Source: Armatimonadota bacterium
GTDB lineage: Bacteria > Armatimonadota > JAAZEB01
Assembly: GCA_012512265.1 (NCBI GenBank)
Contig: JAAZEM010000020.1
Span: 1-35,565, forward strand
Direction: 5' to 3'
Length of the DNA: 35,565 bases
The notes beneath the pieces are model-generated. The model was not told where the DNA came from. It did no database searches and was given only the letters and a program-made list of their open reading frames with translations. A program made the translations under genes and the position numbers. Below, in pieces: positions 1-7,729 of the stretch. Within the stretch, counting starts at the first letter, position 1. Each line of letters opens with the position of its first letter.

Positions 1-40
1 GGCAACCCTCTATGGGCGCGGAGAGGGCGACGAGGTTGCC
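1..40. other. Hairpin upstream of thyX
   Basis: GGCAACC at 1-7 pairs with GGTTGCC at 34-40, and inside it CTCT pairs with AGAG. No T-run follows. It could be a leader structure of the thyX-like gene or the terminator of a gene left of the window. The sequence does not decide between these. Confidence 0.35.
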
Positions 41-83
41 CCAAGCGCCCACCTAAACTGGTGAAAGGTAGATCGGCACGACC

Positions 84-1574
84 GTGACAAGTACGCAACC
101 TGAGGTACGCCTTCTATCGGACCCGGCTGTCCAGGGAAACATCGCCCGGGCGGCGGCGAGGTCCTGCTACTCGCCTGAGCTGGTGCATCCGTTGGAGGAG
201 CCCCAGGCGATGGACTTCGCCTTGTTCGACCGAGACCTGTACCATGCAGGGCATCATTCGGTGTTCCAGCACACGCATCTGACGTTCGCCATCTCGAAGG
301 TCTCGCGTCACTGCGTGACCTCGTTCCTGCACGCGCACCCCTTCTACAACTCGTCGCAAGCCAGCCAACGCTACACAGCAGTGGGAGCGGACTCGTATCA
401 CCTCGCGGCGATGGGCGATGAAGCGCAGGGCATCTACCGGGAGACGGTCGAGGGTCTGGTGTCGGCGTACGAAGCGCTGGTGGAGATGCTGACGCCGCGC
501 GTGGCGGCCCAGTTCCGCGAGCGCTTCCCAGAGCGCAACCCGGAGAAGTGGCGCCAGACTATCGCAGGCAAGGCGATGGAGGCGGCGCGCTACGTGCTAC
601 CCATCGGGATGCACACGCACCTCTACCACACGATCCCTCTGCTCACGCTCTTTCGCTACCGGCACGCGGTCCAGATGTGCGATGCCCGCGAGGAGACGGC
701 TCTTCTGGTCGACGCGATGTGGCAGGAGGTGGAGCGGCGGGCGCCGGGGATCGAGGGGCTCTTCGATGAGGTGATGCACGAGAGTGAGTTCGCGGAGAAC
801 TTCGTGGATTGCCCCCGGCCGGACGTGCGGTGCGAGGAATTCGACCGCGAGCTGGACGACTGCACCGTACGCCTGGTGCTCCCGACAGGGCCGATGAACG
901 AGCGGATCGTGGCCGAGGCGATGCGCGACGTCCTGGGGGTGGACCGTGCGTCCGCGACTGACCGAGAGCTGCTGATGTGGGTCCTGGATCCGGCGCAGAA
1001 CCGCCCGGCGGGGATGACCCTGAACACGGGGATGCACAGCCCGTTGCTCCGCTGCCTGTCACATGCGCGCTACACGTTCCAGAAGGCGCTCTCGCATGCG
1101 GCGTTCAGCCAGGAGCAGCGGCACCGGACGTTGGCAGCGACCGGTCCGTGTCTGGACGTGACAGCGCCCTGGATCCCCGACTTCGTGGTGCCAGATATCA
1201 TCGGGAGCGATCCCGAGTTGCTGAAGGTGTACGAGAACGCCATGCAGGTCGCGTGGGCAGGCATCCAGCGGCTGCACGATTATGTGGATGCCCTGAGCGG
1301 CTACGTCTACCTGCTACCCAACGCAACGCGGCTCCGCTTCTGGGAGTCGGGGAGCTACCTGGACTTCCAGCACAAGGCTCGGATGCGCCTCTGCCTGAAC
1401 GCCCAGGAGGAGATACGGGAGAGTACGCGTGAGGAGGCTGAGGCGATCCGGTCGGTGGACCCGGTGCTGGGAGCCTACCTCCTGACGCCGTGCGAGGCAC
1501 GCAACAAGGCTGGCCTGACGCCGCCGTGCCCCGAGGGGAGGCGCTACTGCGGGGTTCCGGTGCGGGCCGGGTAG
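84..1574 (+). CDS. thyX: Two-domain FAD-dependent thymidylate synthase (ThyX-like)
   Basis: ThyX enzymes make dTMP from dUMP using methylene-tetrahydrofolate, FAD and NADPH. This protein has 496 residues, about twice the usual ThyX length, and both halves look ThyX-like. The N-terminal half has GHHSVFQHTHLTFAISKVSR and then HAHPFYNSSQASQRY, which lies where the ThyX signature RHR-x7-S belongs but lacks the RHR. Further on, EAARYVLPIGMHT resembles the family's nucleotide-binding part. The C-terminal half has SQEQRHRTLAA, with an intact RHR, and later YVYLLPNATRLRFWE followed by LNAQEEIR. The protein ends with cysteines in PPCPEGRRYCG. The start is GTG; AAAGGT lies about 14 bases upstream, a poor ribosome site. 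I recall such long ThyX proteins from Chloroflexota. This is probably a housekeeping flank of the island. Which half carries catalysis is inference. Confidence 0.8.
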   Translation: MTSTQPEVRLLSDPAVQGNIARAAARSCYSPELVHPLEEPQAMDFALFDRDLYHAGHHSVFQHTHLTFAISKVSRHCVTSFLHAHPFYNSSQASQRYTAVGADSYHLAAMGDEAQGIYRETVEGLVSAYEALVEMLTPRVAAQFRERFPERNPEKWRQTIAGKAMEAARYVLPIGMHTHLYHTIPLLTLFRYRHAVQMCDAREETALLVDAMWQEVERRAPGIEGLFDEVMHESEFAENFVDCPRPDVRCEEFDRELDDCTVRLVLPTGPMNERIVAEAMRDVLGVDRASATDRELLMWVLDPAQNRPAGMTLNTGMHSPLLRCLSHARYTFQKALSHAAFSQEQRHRTLAATGPCLDVTAPWIPDFVVPDIIGSDPELLKVYENAMQVAWAGIQRLHDYVDALSGYVYLLPNATRLRFWESGSYLDFQHKARMRLCLNAQEEIRESTREEAEAIRSVDPVLGAYLLTPCEARNKAGLTPPCPEGRRYCGVPVRAG

Positions 1575-1626
1575 CGCCCACCGGTGGACCCCCATACGCG
1601 ACCGCATGGGGGTCCACCGGTGGGCG
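1575..1626. terminator. Perfect 21-bp hairpin between convergent genes
   Basis: The arms 1575-1595 and 1606-1626 are exact reverse complements with a 10-base loop. The first arm begins directly after the thyX stop codon. The lexA-like gene ends just beyond from the other side, so this probably works as a bidirectional terminator. There is no clear T-run, so Rho-independent termination is not certain. Confidence 0.65.
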
Positions 1627-1635
1627 ACATAGATG

Positions 1636-1854
1636 CTACCGTACGTCTCGCCTCAGCACGATCCCACGTGCCCGGCCGGGCGACCGCGTGATGTGCCCGT
1701 TCGCCTCCAGCCGGCGCAGGTGCCGGAGGGTCGTCTCTGTGCTCCGCTCAATCAGAGCCCCGAGTTCCCTGATGGTGGGCGGGTAGCCGGTTCTGTCGGC
1801 AAAGCTGCGGATCGTGGCGAGAACGTGGTCATCCGACAAGCGTGGGTATCTCAC
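1636..1854 (-). CDS. LexA-type winged-helix DNA-binding protein, no protease domain
   Basis: The 72-residue protein matches the LexA N-terminal DNA-binding domain along its whole length: a first helix near LSDDHVLATIRSF, then GYPPTIRELGALI, the recognition helix around STETTLRHLRRLE, and the wing GHITRSPGRARGIVL. LexA itself is about 200 residues, and its C-terminal Ser-Lys self-cleaving part is absent here with no sign of it downstream, so RecA-triggered self-cleavage is not expected. The start is GTG at 1854. It lies about seven bases after a good -10 box, so the mRNA is probably leaderless. An inverted repeat overlaps the promoter, which suggests autorepression. It may control the nearby island, but nothing here shows that. 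Confidence 0.7.
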   Translation of the reverse strand: MRYPRLSDDHVLATIRSFADRTGYPPTIRELGALIERSTETTLRHLRRLEANGHITRSPGRARGIVLRRDVR

Positions 1855-1860
1855 AATTCC

Positions 1861-1889
1861 ATACTACCTTATGTTCGGTAGTCCGTCAA
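1861..1889 (-). promoter_or_regulatory. Sigma70-type promoter of the lexA-like gene
   Basis: Read leftward, TTGACG (complement of 1884-1889) is followed by exactly 17 bases and then TAGTAT (complement of 1861-1866). The expected transcription start falls at about 1854, on the GTG start codon, which implies a leaderless transcript. Confidence 0.65.
1863..1882. promoter_or_regulatory. Candidate operator, inverted repeat ACTACC-N8-GGTAGT
   Basis: ACTACC at 1863-1868 and GGTAGT at 1877-1882 are inverted with an 8-base spacer. They cover the spacer and part of the -10 box of the lexA-like promoter. A bound repressor would block this promoter. The spacer contains GTTC next to a G, like one half of a Gram-positive SOS box. 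That is suggestive only. Confidence 0.45.
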
Positions 1890-2130
1890 GCGGTGTAACG
1901 TCCTGCATATGAAGCACCCGCGAGGGGCGGACCAGAGAGTGATCGTTCGGGATTGCCAGCGAGGGCTCCGTCATGCTAGAATAGGGGTGCGATGGTCGCT
2001 AGGACTTACGCCTCCAGTGACCGCGAAAAAGTCGCTAGTATTTATCGGTTTCGGGCGGGGAATAGGGGCCACAAACCCTCATGAATGCTCGATTCCTGGC
2101 GTGCAGCCGGTCCTTAAGTTGAGGGCCTAG

Positions 2131-2174
2131 TGAGGGTTAACCTCATGCGGGTTCAAGTCCCGCCTTCCGCACCA
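2131..2174 (+). tRNA. 3' end of a class II tRNA (probably Leu), 5' part missing
   Basis: A long variable arm (TGAGG-GTTAA-CCTCA, 2131-2145), a T-arm (GCGGG-TTCAAGT-CCCGC, 2147-2163), the acceptor strand CTTCCGC (2164-2170) and ACCA (2171-2174) follow in correct order. The variable arm fits tRNA-Leu or tRNA-Ser. The matching 5' acceptor strand GCGGAAG is not present upstream to 1855. CTTAAGT at about 2112 resembles a Leu anticodon loop, but the flanking stem pairs badly. I read this as a tRNA 3' fragment, such as is left when an element integrates into a tRNA gene. Confidence 0.6.
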
Positions 2175-2218
2175 TCACTCGATATTCTGACCGAGAGTAA
2201 GGGTCAAAATACGAACTG

Positions 2219-2254
2219 CAGGGGGCCTAGCTCGCTAGACCCCCTGTTTCTTGT
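2219..2254 (+). terminator. Rho-independent terminator downstream of the tRNA end
   Basis: CAGGGGG (2219-2225) pairs with CCCCCTG (2240-2246), with CTAG/CTAG pairing inside across one mismatch, and TTTCTTGT follows. It lies 45 bases after the CCA and looks like the original terminator of the tRNA gene, which supports the fragment having been a real tRNA. Confidence 0.75.
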
Positions 2255-2409
2255 ACGGGGTCGCTGCCGCATGCGGCTTCCGGAACCTATCATCAGCTTG
2301 CGAGGAGCCGGCAGATGCGGCAATCACCACCAGGTTTCAACAGACCGAGACGCTGGAATCGGGGCAATGGCGATGCCCTTACCCCGGACGAGTTGGAGTA
2401 GCAGGCACA

Positions 2410-2462
2410 AGCGTGGTCCTTGGATGGCGAGCTGGCGGATCTCGCCATCCAAGGACCACGCT
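2410..2462. repeat. Perfect 22-bp inverted repeat
   Basis: Arms 2410-2431 and 2441-2462 are exact reverse complements with a 9-base loop. It lies about 125 bases beyond the last gene of the leftward operon and may end that transcript, although only two Ts follow in that direction. A mobile palindromic repeat is the alternative. Confidence 0.7.
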
Positions 2463-2587
2463 CGACCTTCGCCGGATGCTGCTCACAGGGTTCCTTTGGT
2501 ATGTCTGGGACCAGGGCGTGGAGTTCATTGGCGCCTCGGCCATCCGGATTCTCCTGCTTGGTTCAGACAGCGCGAGGAAGTGCGCTG

Positions 2588-5500
2588 CTAAGTACTCAAG
2601 CGCTCCCCTATGTAGTCCCGAATCCGCTGCAAGAAAACATCCTGGGCTGGTCTCGGTAATGCACGAAACCGTACGAAAAGCCCATCAACCTCCAACTCGC
2701 CGAGTCTCTGTTCGCACGCAGACAATGCATCTGACACCTGCTTGCGCTGTTCGGACGAGAGTAGGCAGGGCATCTGGCGCAGCTTGGAAAAGCATGCGTG
2801 CGCCTGCTCGGCGCTGTAGCCTGTGATGGCGCGCAGGTCAGGTACATTGGCACGGACCCACTCCTCGGCACGCTGCCTTCGCTGAGTACCAATCGCGTCG
2901 GCAATACTGTTGTAGATCATTTCCGGCTCAAGAGGGGGATCATCATTCGGGAAGGCGTCTTTCGTCTCGTGCAGGCACTCACTGAGGGCTGTCTGGAACG
3001 CAGCATCAGTGAGCGTCTCGTCTTGAAGACGACGGAAATGCCTCTCAACGAGCTCCAACTCTCGTTGGATAGCTTTCAAGTCGGACAGGTCGGTCTCTCG
3101 CCCAACGAAGATCTGCAGGAGGGCAGCCGCCTCAGCCCGCAGGTTCGCGAGGTCGCCGAGGCCCCGGACCTCCTCGATCTCGTAGAGAGCGGAAAGCCGC
3201 TCCTTGTGACGGGTGATCTGCCCCTTGTAGGCGCTCTCGAGTTCGGCAAGCTGCCCGAGCGCTTGCAGAATCTCTTGGTGTATGGCGCCGGCACGTTGGC
3301 GAGCAGTGGTGAGCAGCACTCGATAGTTCCCCAGGGAATCAAGCCAGGCATCCAAAGTAGCGATCGGCGTGCTATCTGTAGGGCGATTGCCCCGCTCCAT
3401 CTCGCGGATCTGCCCGATGGCCTCATCCACCTTCTGAATCTCACGGTTCTGCAGCTCCACCTGCTGCACATGCTCCTCAAGCGCGGCACACTCCTCGGTT
3501 AGACCCAACGTCTGCAGATTCGCGCCCACGAGCCTACGCATATCGTACACCCACTTGTCCAGTTGGGTGTGGCTCCTGGGGCGCTGCACAGGAAGCCACC
3601 GCGGAAACAGCTGCTGTATCTGCAGCCTCGCCTGCGCCAATGGCTGGTTAAGCCTGTTGCGCTCCTCAGGAGTCCAGTGCTCACCCTCTAGCTTCCTTGC
3701 CATCTCTGCCAGGCTGGCGGCCCCCCAGGAGAGTCGAGGGAAGTCGTCCCGACTGATGCCTCTCTCTATCTTTTCAAGGGCATTATCGAGATCCTCGTCG
3801 AATTGGCGCAGCCGCGTTGCAGCGTCCCTCGAGTCCTTGCACCTACTCTCATAGCGGTAGTAGAGTTCAGACGGGACAGGGATCCGATCCGCCAATGCCT
3901 TTGCAGCACGCTCGCATGCCACGCGGCCCTGGAAAGTCATCTCAGAGTCCCACTTGTCCAACAGCCTCCGCCACTCCGATAGCTCGGTGCCGCTCGTAGC
4001 GACGATCTCGGTTGAATCGAGAATCGTGACGTCCAAGTAGTGGGACGGGAGGGCCTGGGGCAGCCAGTTCTCGATACTCGTCGCCTGACCCGCCCTCAGG
4101 AGGCTGAGGTCACCACGACGCGCGCCGATGAAGAGAGCCAATAGCAGGCCTGCCGAAGCAAGGTTGCAGCCTATCGGAGGAGCGCACAGTAGACGTAGCA
4201 TGTCACCCAAGTTCACACGCTGAGGCACTCCGGCACGATCCGTCTGCTTTAGGCGACCTTCCAGGATGTCGCTCACATGCCTGACTGCCATATCCGCAGG
4301 CGTGCTTCGGAGTGAGCCATCTCTGTTGAGGACTCCCCAAGTGCCGTCTAGCACATTGTACGCCCGGTTCTTCTTCTGCGGAGCGTAGGTCGATAGCTTA
4401 TCCCGGCTGAAGCTCCCTGCGAAGAGGTCACGCATAATATCGGCACAGTCCTTGGCGGCGTTGCCTCGGGCAGTGGTGAAACCATCGAATGGGAAGGGGA
4501 TTCGTTCAGGATACACTGACGCAAACAGTGCTTCCAGCATCCGCTTAACGCGGGCTGTAGGAATAGGCGTGTCGCAGGCGAAGATCAGGCGTCGTTCCCG
4601 TTCCAGGCTTGCGAACTGCTCCTCGATCTCTTGGAGTAGGCTGCTCTGACGATCCTTGATAAAGGCACCATACCGTTCGCGGTCCTGGCCCCCTGCACCA
4701 TCCCATAGTACCCAGTATTCAGCCAGCTTTTGGCCGAAGGACCCGTCTGCGTCGTGCAACAGGATGACGGCCAACGGAGCACCCGGTTTCAGATCAAGAC
4801 CGCAAGATGCCATCTGTTCCCGAAGAACCCTGCGGACCAAGGCTTCGGCAGCACTCAGGTCGCTCTCAGGGCCCACGTAACAGTAGAACAGACGACCTTT
4901 GGGCTGGTCTACCGCGCGGGCTTCTGCCCACTCCTGCAGGGCGAAGCTGATCTGGGGCGTCAGTTCCGAAAGATGCGAGAAGTGGATTGCATACTTCCAG
5001 TCCTGAGTGGTGATGCTACTATCAGAGCCGAAGTCCGTTTCATAGGTCCTCCGCTCCAACCATTCCGACCCGTGACGACTAAAGATGGCCGCCCGGCTGG
5101 CTGCGTCCACGGCTGATGCCTGAGAGTCAAGCCAAGTAAGGAAGTGACGACGGGGCACTGCATCCCCGGCGATCTCGTACTGGCGAAGTCGCTCGTTCCA
5201 CTCCAGGGCACCATAGTCGCCCTCGAGGGCGCGTACCGCACTGCCTACCGCGGAGGGGTCTAGCCCAGTGAGCTCGCCCAGCAACCCTAGGCAGTCTTCC
5301 TTGGATGCTACCTTAGCCCCTATCTTGGAGCTAAGGAGAACTGCCTTCAGTACGGCCCTTTCCGCTGCCGAGAGTTCCTGCTGGTAGCGTTCGAGCACGC
5401 TCTCGTAGTTCGCTGCGCTCGCGCCTTGTTGGCCATACCGCTCGGATGCAAGGAACTCCTCAATGAGGGCTTGGTTGCATAGATCGACCGGACGAATGAC

Positions 5501-6886
5501 ATGCCCATCCGCTCGATCAACCCCCTGTATCTCGGAATAGGTGTCGGCAAGAAGCGAGAGCGCTGAGCGTTGCTGCAGCGACTTCCCGACCGAAGAGAGC
5601 TTGCATAGCATCCACGTGGAAAGGGGATGCAGGGGCCAGCATCCATCCCGGAGAACGCGCTCGAAACGCTCGGGATCCACCCAAAGCGCGTGGTTCTGGG
5701 TGTCTGGGAACCAGCGCCGTAGCGACGTCTGAAGGTATCCGCCTGACTGCCGAGCAAGGGCAACCTGCCGCTCTACCGCGGCGGGCTCAGCCCTCTCAAA
5801 AAGATTCGCGATCAGCGTCTCAAGGTTGATTGAGAGGCGGACCTTCCGTACCGCATCGTATCGCGTGACGTAACGGTTCAGGTCCTCGCGTAACTCTGGA
5901 GCCACACGCGAAATGTAGGCTCTCAGCTCATACTGGATAAAGCACAGGAGAAACACGCCCTCTGCGTTGGCTTGGACACACTCGAAGAGCTGTTGGAGCG
6001 CGCCCGACCCGGCAACATGGGGCTTCTGCACGGCGAACTCCAGGTAGCGGCCGAACTCGTCGAAGAGGATCACCAGACCTCGGAAGGGCCTACCGGGGCC
6101 GCAGTAGACATCCTTGGTCACACGGATGAAGTCGTGCAGTGACTCCTGCCCTACCGCATGGATGGGGGCGCCCATTTTCGCCTCGAAGATGGCGCTGACA
6201 TCCCGAAAAGCATCTTCGTCCTGACACCTCAGGCGCTCTGCGATGCTGTCGACTGTGCAGCCGGGCCCAAAGCGTGCCTCGAACTCCGCTCGGAGCGGCT
6301 CGAAAAAAGATAGCGTGAACTTGGCGGCGGATTGGAATCGTGGGCGTAGGCTCTCCAGCCGCTCCGTGTCAACGCCGTGTTTCTGCAGAGCGAGGAGTAT
6401 CTGGCGCGTGATCTCCGAGCTCAGGTCAAAGTCCTGCATGCCGTTGATAGCGACTACCAGGAACGGCTCTCTTGTGCTCGCCAGCATCCGATCCACTGTC
6501 TCCCCGATCCCACAATCAGCCATGGTGAGGTTCCGTAGGATCTGGCGGGATGTATCCGAATCGGGGTAGCTGAGGAGCCATGCCAGAGTGAGCGCGAGAT
6601 GCGACTTCCCAGTGCCATAACCCGCGATGGCCAACGCGAACGGTTCGTCCGCGGTAGCACCGGAAAGGCGCTCGAGGATATCTTGGGTGAAGCTAGCGGT
6701 ATCCACGAGCCGATGCGTGCTGTCGTCCAGGTCCTCATCTGAGACGCCATGATAGTTGGGACCATGGAATACATAATGCCGTGCAGCCCGCTCCGCGAGC
6801 GAACGGTCATGCTCCAGCCACCCGACTTGGACAGCGCCGCTGAAGAGCAGGTCCCTCCGGAAGGTAACGAGTTCTCCGAGTCTCAT
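2588..6886 (-). CDS. Large SspC-like P-loop ATPase, last gene of the operon
   Basis: This is a 1,432-residue ATPase. Walker A is GYGTGKS at residues 89-95 and Walker B is VILFDEFGRYLE with D276-E277. The N-terminal 400 residues run parallel to the sspC product at 20,391-23,741: both have a short lead-in with RDL, a Walker A followed by a helix, and a Walker B with DE.G..LE.A followed by a sensor-like strand. I read them as distant paralogues; BrxC/PglY-type ATPases are the wider relatives I considered. Residues of about 950-1,350 are rich in charged helices, including a likely coiled coil near 1,120-1,160. It starts 15 bases after the preceding DUF4007-like gene, repeating the sspB-sspC order. 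No PAPS-reductase gene accompanies this pair. A role as DNA-scanning motor of the restriction side is inference. Confidence 0.7.
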   Translation of the reverse strand: MRLGELVTFRRDLLFSGAVQVGWLEHDRSLAERAARHYVFHGPNYHGVSDEDLDDSTHRLVDTASFTQDILERLSGATADEPFALAIAGYGTGKSHLALTLAWLLSYPDSDTSRQILRNLTMADCGIGETVDRMLASTREPFLVVAINGMQDFDLSSEITRQILLALQKHGVDTERLESLRPRFQSAAKFTLSFFEPLRAEFEARFGPGCTVDSIAERLRCQDEDAFRDVSAIFEAKMGAPIHAVGQESLHDFIRVTKDVYCGPGRPFRGLVILFDEFGRYLEFAVQKPHVAGSGALQQLFECVQANAEGVFLLCFIQYELRAYISRVAPELREDLNRYVTRYDAVRKVRLSINLETLIANLFERAEPAAVERQVALARQSGGYLQTSLRRWFPDTQNHALWVDPERFERVLRDGCWPLHPLSTWMLCKLSSVGKSLQQRSALSLLADTYSEIQGVDRADGHVIRPVDLCNQALIEEFLASERYGQQGASAANYESVLERYQQELSAAERAVLKAVLLSSKIGAKVASKEDCLGLLGELTGLDPSAVGSAVRALEGDYGALEWNERLRQYEIAGDAVPRRHFLTWLDSQASAVDAASRAAIFSRHGSEWLERRTYETDFGSDSSITTQDWKYAIHFSHLSELTPQISFALQEWAEARAVDQPKGRLFYCYVGPESDLSAAEALVRRVLREQMASCGLDLKPGAPLAVILLHDADGSFGQKLAEYWVLWDGAGGQDRERYGAFIKDRQSSLLQEIEEQFASLERERRLIFACDTPIPTARVKRMLEALFASVYPERIPFPFDGFTTARGNAAKDCADIMRDLFAGSFSRDKLSTYAPQKKNRAYNVLDGTWGVLNRDGSLRSTPADMAVRHVSDILEGRLKQTDRAGVPQRVNLGDMLRLLCAPPIGCNLASAGLLLALFIGARRGDLSLLRAGQATSIENWLPQALPSHYLDVTILDSTEIVATSGTELSEWRRLLDKWDSEMTFQGRVACERAAKALADRIPVPSELYYRYESRCKDSRDAATRLRQFDEDLDNALEKIERGISRDDFPRLSWGAASLAEMARKLEGEHWTPEERNRLNQPLAQARLQIQQLFPRWLPVQRPRSHTQLDKWVYDMRRLVGANLQTLGLTEECAALEEHVQQVELQNREIQKVDEAIGQIREMERGNRPTDSTPIATLDAWLDSLGNYRVLLTTARQRAGAIHQEILQALGQLAELESAYKGQITRHKERLSALYEIEEVRGLGDLANLRAEAAALLQIFVGRETDLSDLKAIQRELELVERHFRRLQDETLTDAAFQTALSECLHETKDAFPNDDPPLEPEMIYNSIADAIGTQRRQRAEEWVRANVPDLRAITGYSAEQAHACFSKLRQMPCLLSSEQRKQVSDALSACEQRLGELEVDGLFVRFRALPRPAQDVFLQRIRDYIGERLST

Positions 6887-6901
6887 CGCTCACTCTCGCT
6901 T

Positions 6902-7723
6902 CTAGGACATCTCGTCAAACAACCTTGGCCAGACTTCATCGGAAGCACTCTTCCTCTCGATGATCCACGGCCGCATCTGGCGATCAACCCCTAAGTAGCC
7001 CTTTCGCTCCATGAGCGCGAAAGCACGTTCCACATCGCATTCGTCCCACAGGCAGACATCAAACCACAGCGTCTTGCGTCGGAAGTCGGTGAATGTGATC
7101 TGCCCCTGATTCGGGAAAAAGGCGTCGAGCAAGGAGAGGATGAGTGCTGAGTATGGGATGGCGTAGCCATCAAGAACCGGCGCCTTGTTACGGGTGATTT
7201 GATCGCCGTCAGCGCGCAGAACTCCGGCACGTCCAAGCGCCGCATCGTCGAGGTATGCTCCGACCAGGGGGCCTATTCGGTCATTCCCAGGGCCACAGGC
7301 GCTAACCAAGTGGGCCTCGAGCTGAGGCCTGGTAAACGAGCGGCCGAGCACGGCTCGGCCAGTAGCGAAGGCAGCATGCCACCCGACAGCGCCGATGTCG
7401 CCACGGCAGAGGTTCATGTGCGCCAACCACTGCGTGACCTTCTCACCAAGAAAGCGGTCCTCCAGCGCAACAACGCGGCCGAATGGGGTCAGCACCGGCT
7501 GGCGTATCGCACTGCCCTTCGCTTGCTGCAGGTAGATGAGTCCCATACCGCGTGCATAATCGATGATCGCTGGCACCTTACCTGTCGAGGCTCCCATCGG
7601 AATGCCTGTCTCACGCGAGATGGTCTGAAGGTCGCCCCCTTTCCCCAGCGCAGCGTACTCCAGAAGTGCGCCAATCAGGCGCCGCTCTGGAACGAATGTC
7701 TTGTGGAAATTCGTGGGCAGCAT
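6902..7723 (-). CDS. Second DUF4007-like (SspB-like) protein
   Basis: This 273-residue protein shares the layout of the sspB product at 23,738-24,724. Its start FHKTFVPERRLIGALLEYA matches that protein's GHQTFPLRAGWLKKG region. A helix pair near GIPMGASTGKVPAIIDYAR stands where the other has LGVGKNMVGSIRHWL. The segment TPFGRVVALEDRFLGEKVTQ parallels GTSIFGERGVGGWDPYLEDD. SspB is the nicking, site-selecting part of single-strand phosphorothioation; whether this relative nicks DNA is unknown. It lies 6 bases after the 1,819-residue gene and 15 bases before the SspC-like ATPase, so the two were probably made as a pair. Similarity was judged by eye and is moderate. A generic helix-turn-helix adaptor is the alternative. 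Confidence 0.55.
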   Translation of the reverse strand: MLPTNFHKTFVPERRLIGALLEYAALGKGGDLQTISRETGIPMGASTGKVPAIIDYARGMGLIYLQQAKGSAIRQPVLTPFGRVVALEDRFLGEKVTQWLAHMNLCRGDIGAVGWHAAFATGRAVLGRSFTRPQLEAHLVSACGPGNDRIGPLVGAYLDDAALGRAGVLRADGDQITRNKAPVLDGYAIPYSALILSLLDAFFPNQGQITFTDFRRKTLWFDVCLWDECDVERAFALMERKGYLGVDRQMRPWIIERKSASDEVWPRLFDEMS

Positions 7724-7729
7724 TATCCG

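Larger units (their letters stand above)
1890..2587. other. Non-coding stretch between lexA-like gene and defence operon
   Basis: The open frames here show no recognisable protein and no good ribosome sites. The stretch holds the tRNA 3' remnant, its terminator and the 22-bp hairpin listed separately. No integrase or recombinase gene is seen in it. Confidence 0.6.

Noticed and set aside
1855..2174. Complete tRNA, tmRNA or intron-split tRNA-Leu ending at 2174
   Set aside because: The acceptor strand GCGGAAG needed to pair with CTTCCGC is absent between 1,855 and 2,130, and the anticodon stem pairs badly. Only the 3' part is supported.
2130..2826. Overlapping small + strand frames near the tRNA fragment
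   Set aside because: They run through the tRNA end, the terminator and the hairpin, and lack ribosome sites and recognisable motifs.
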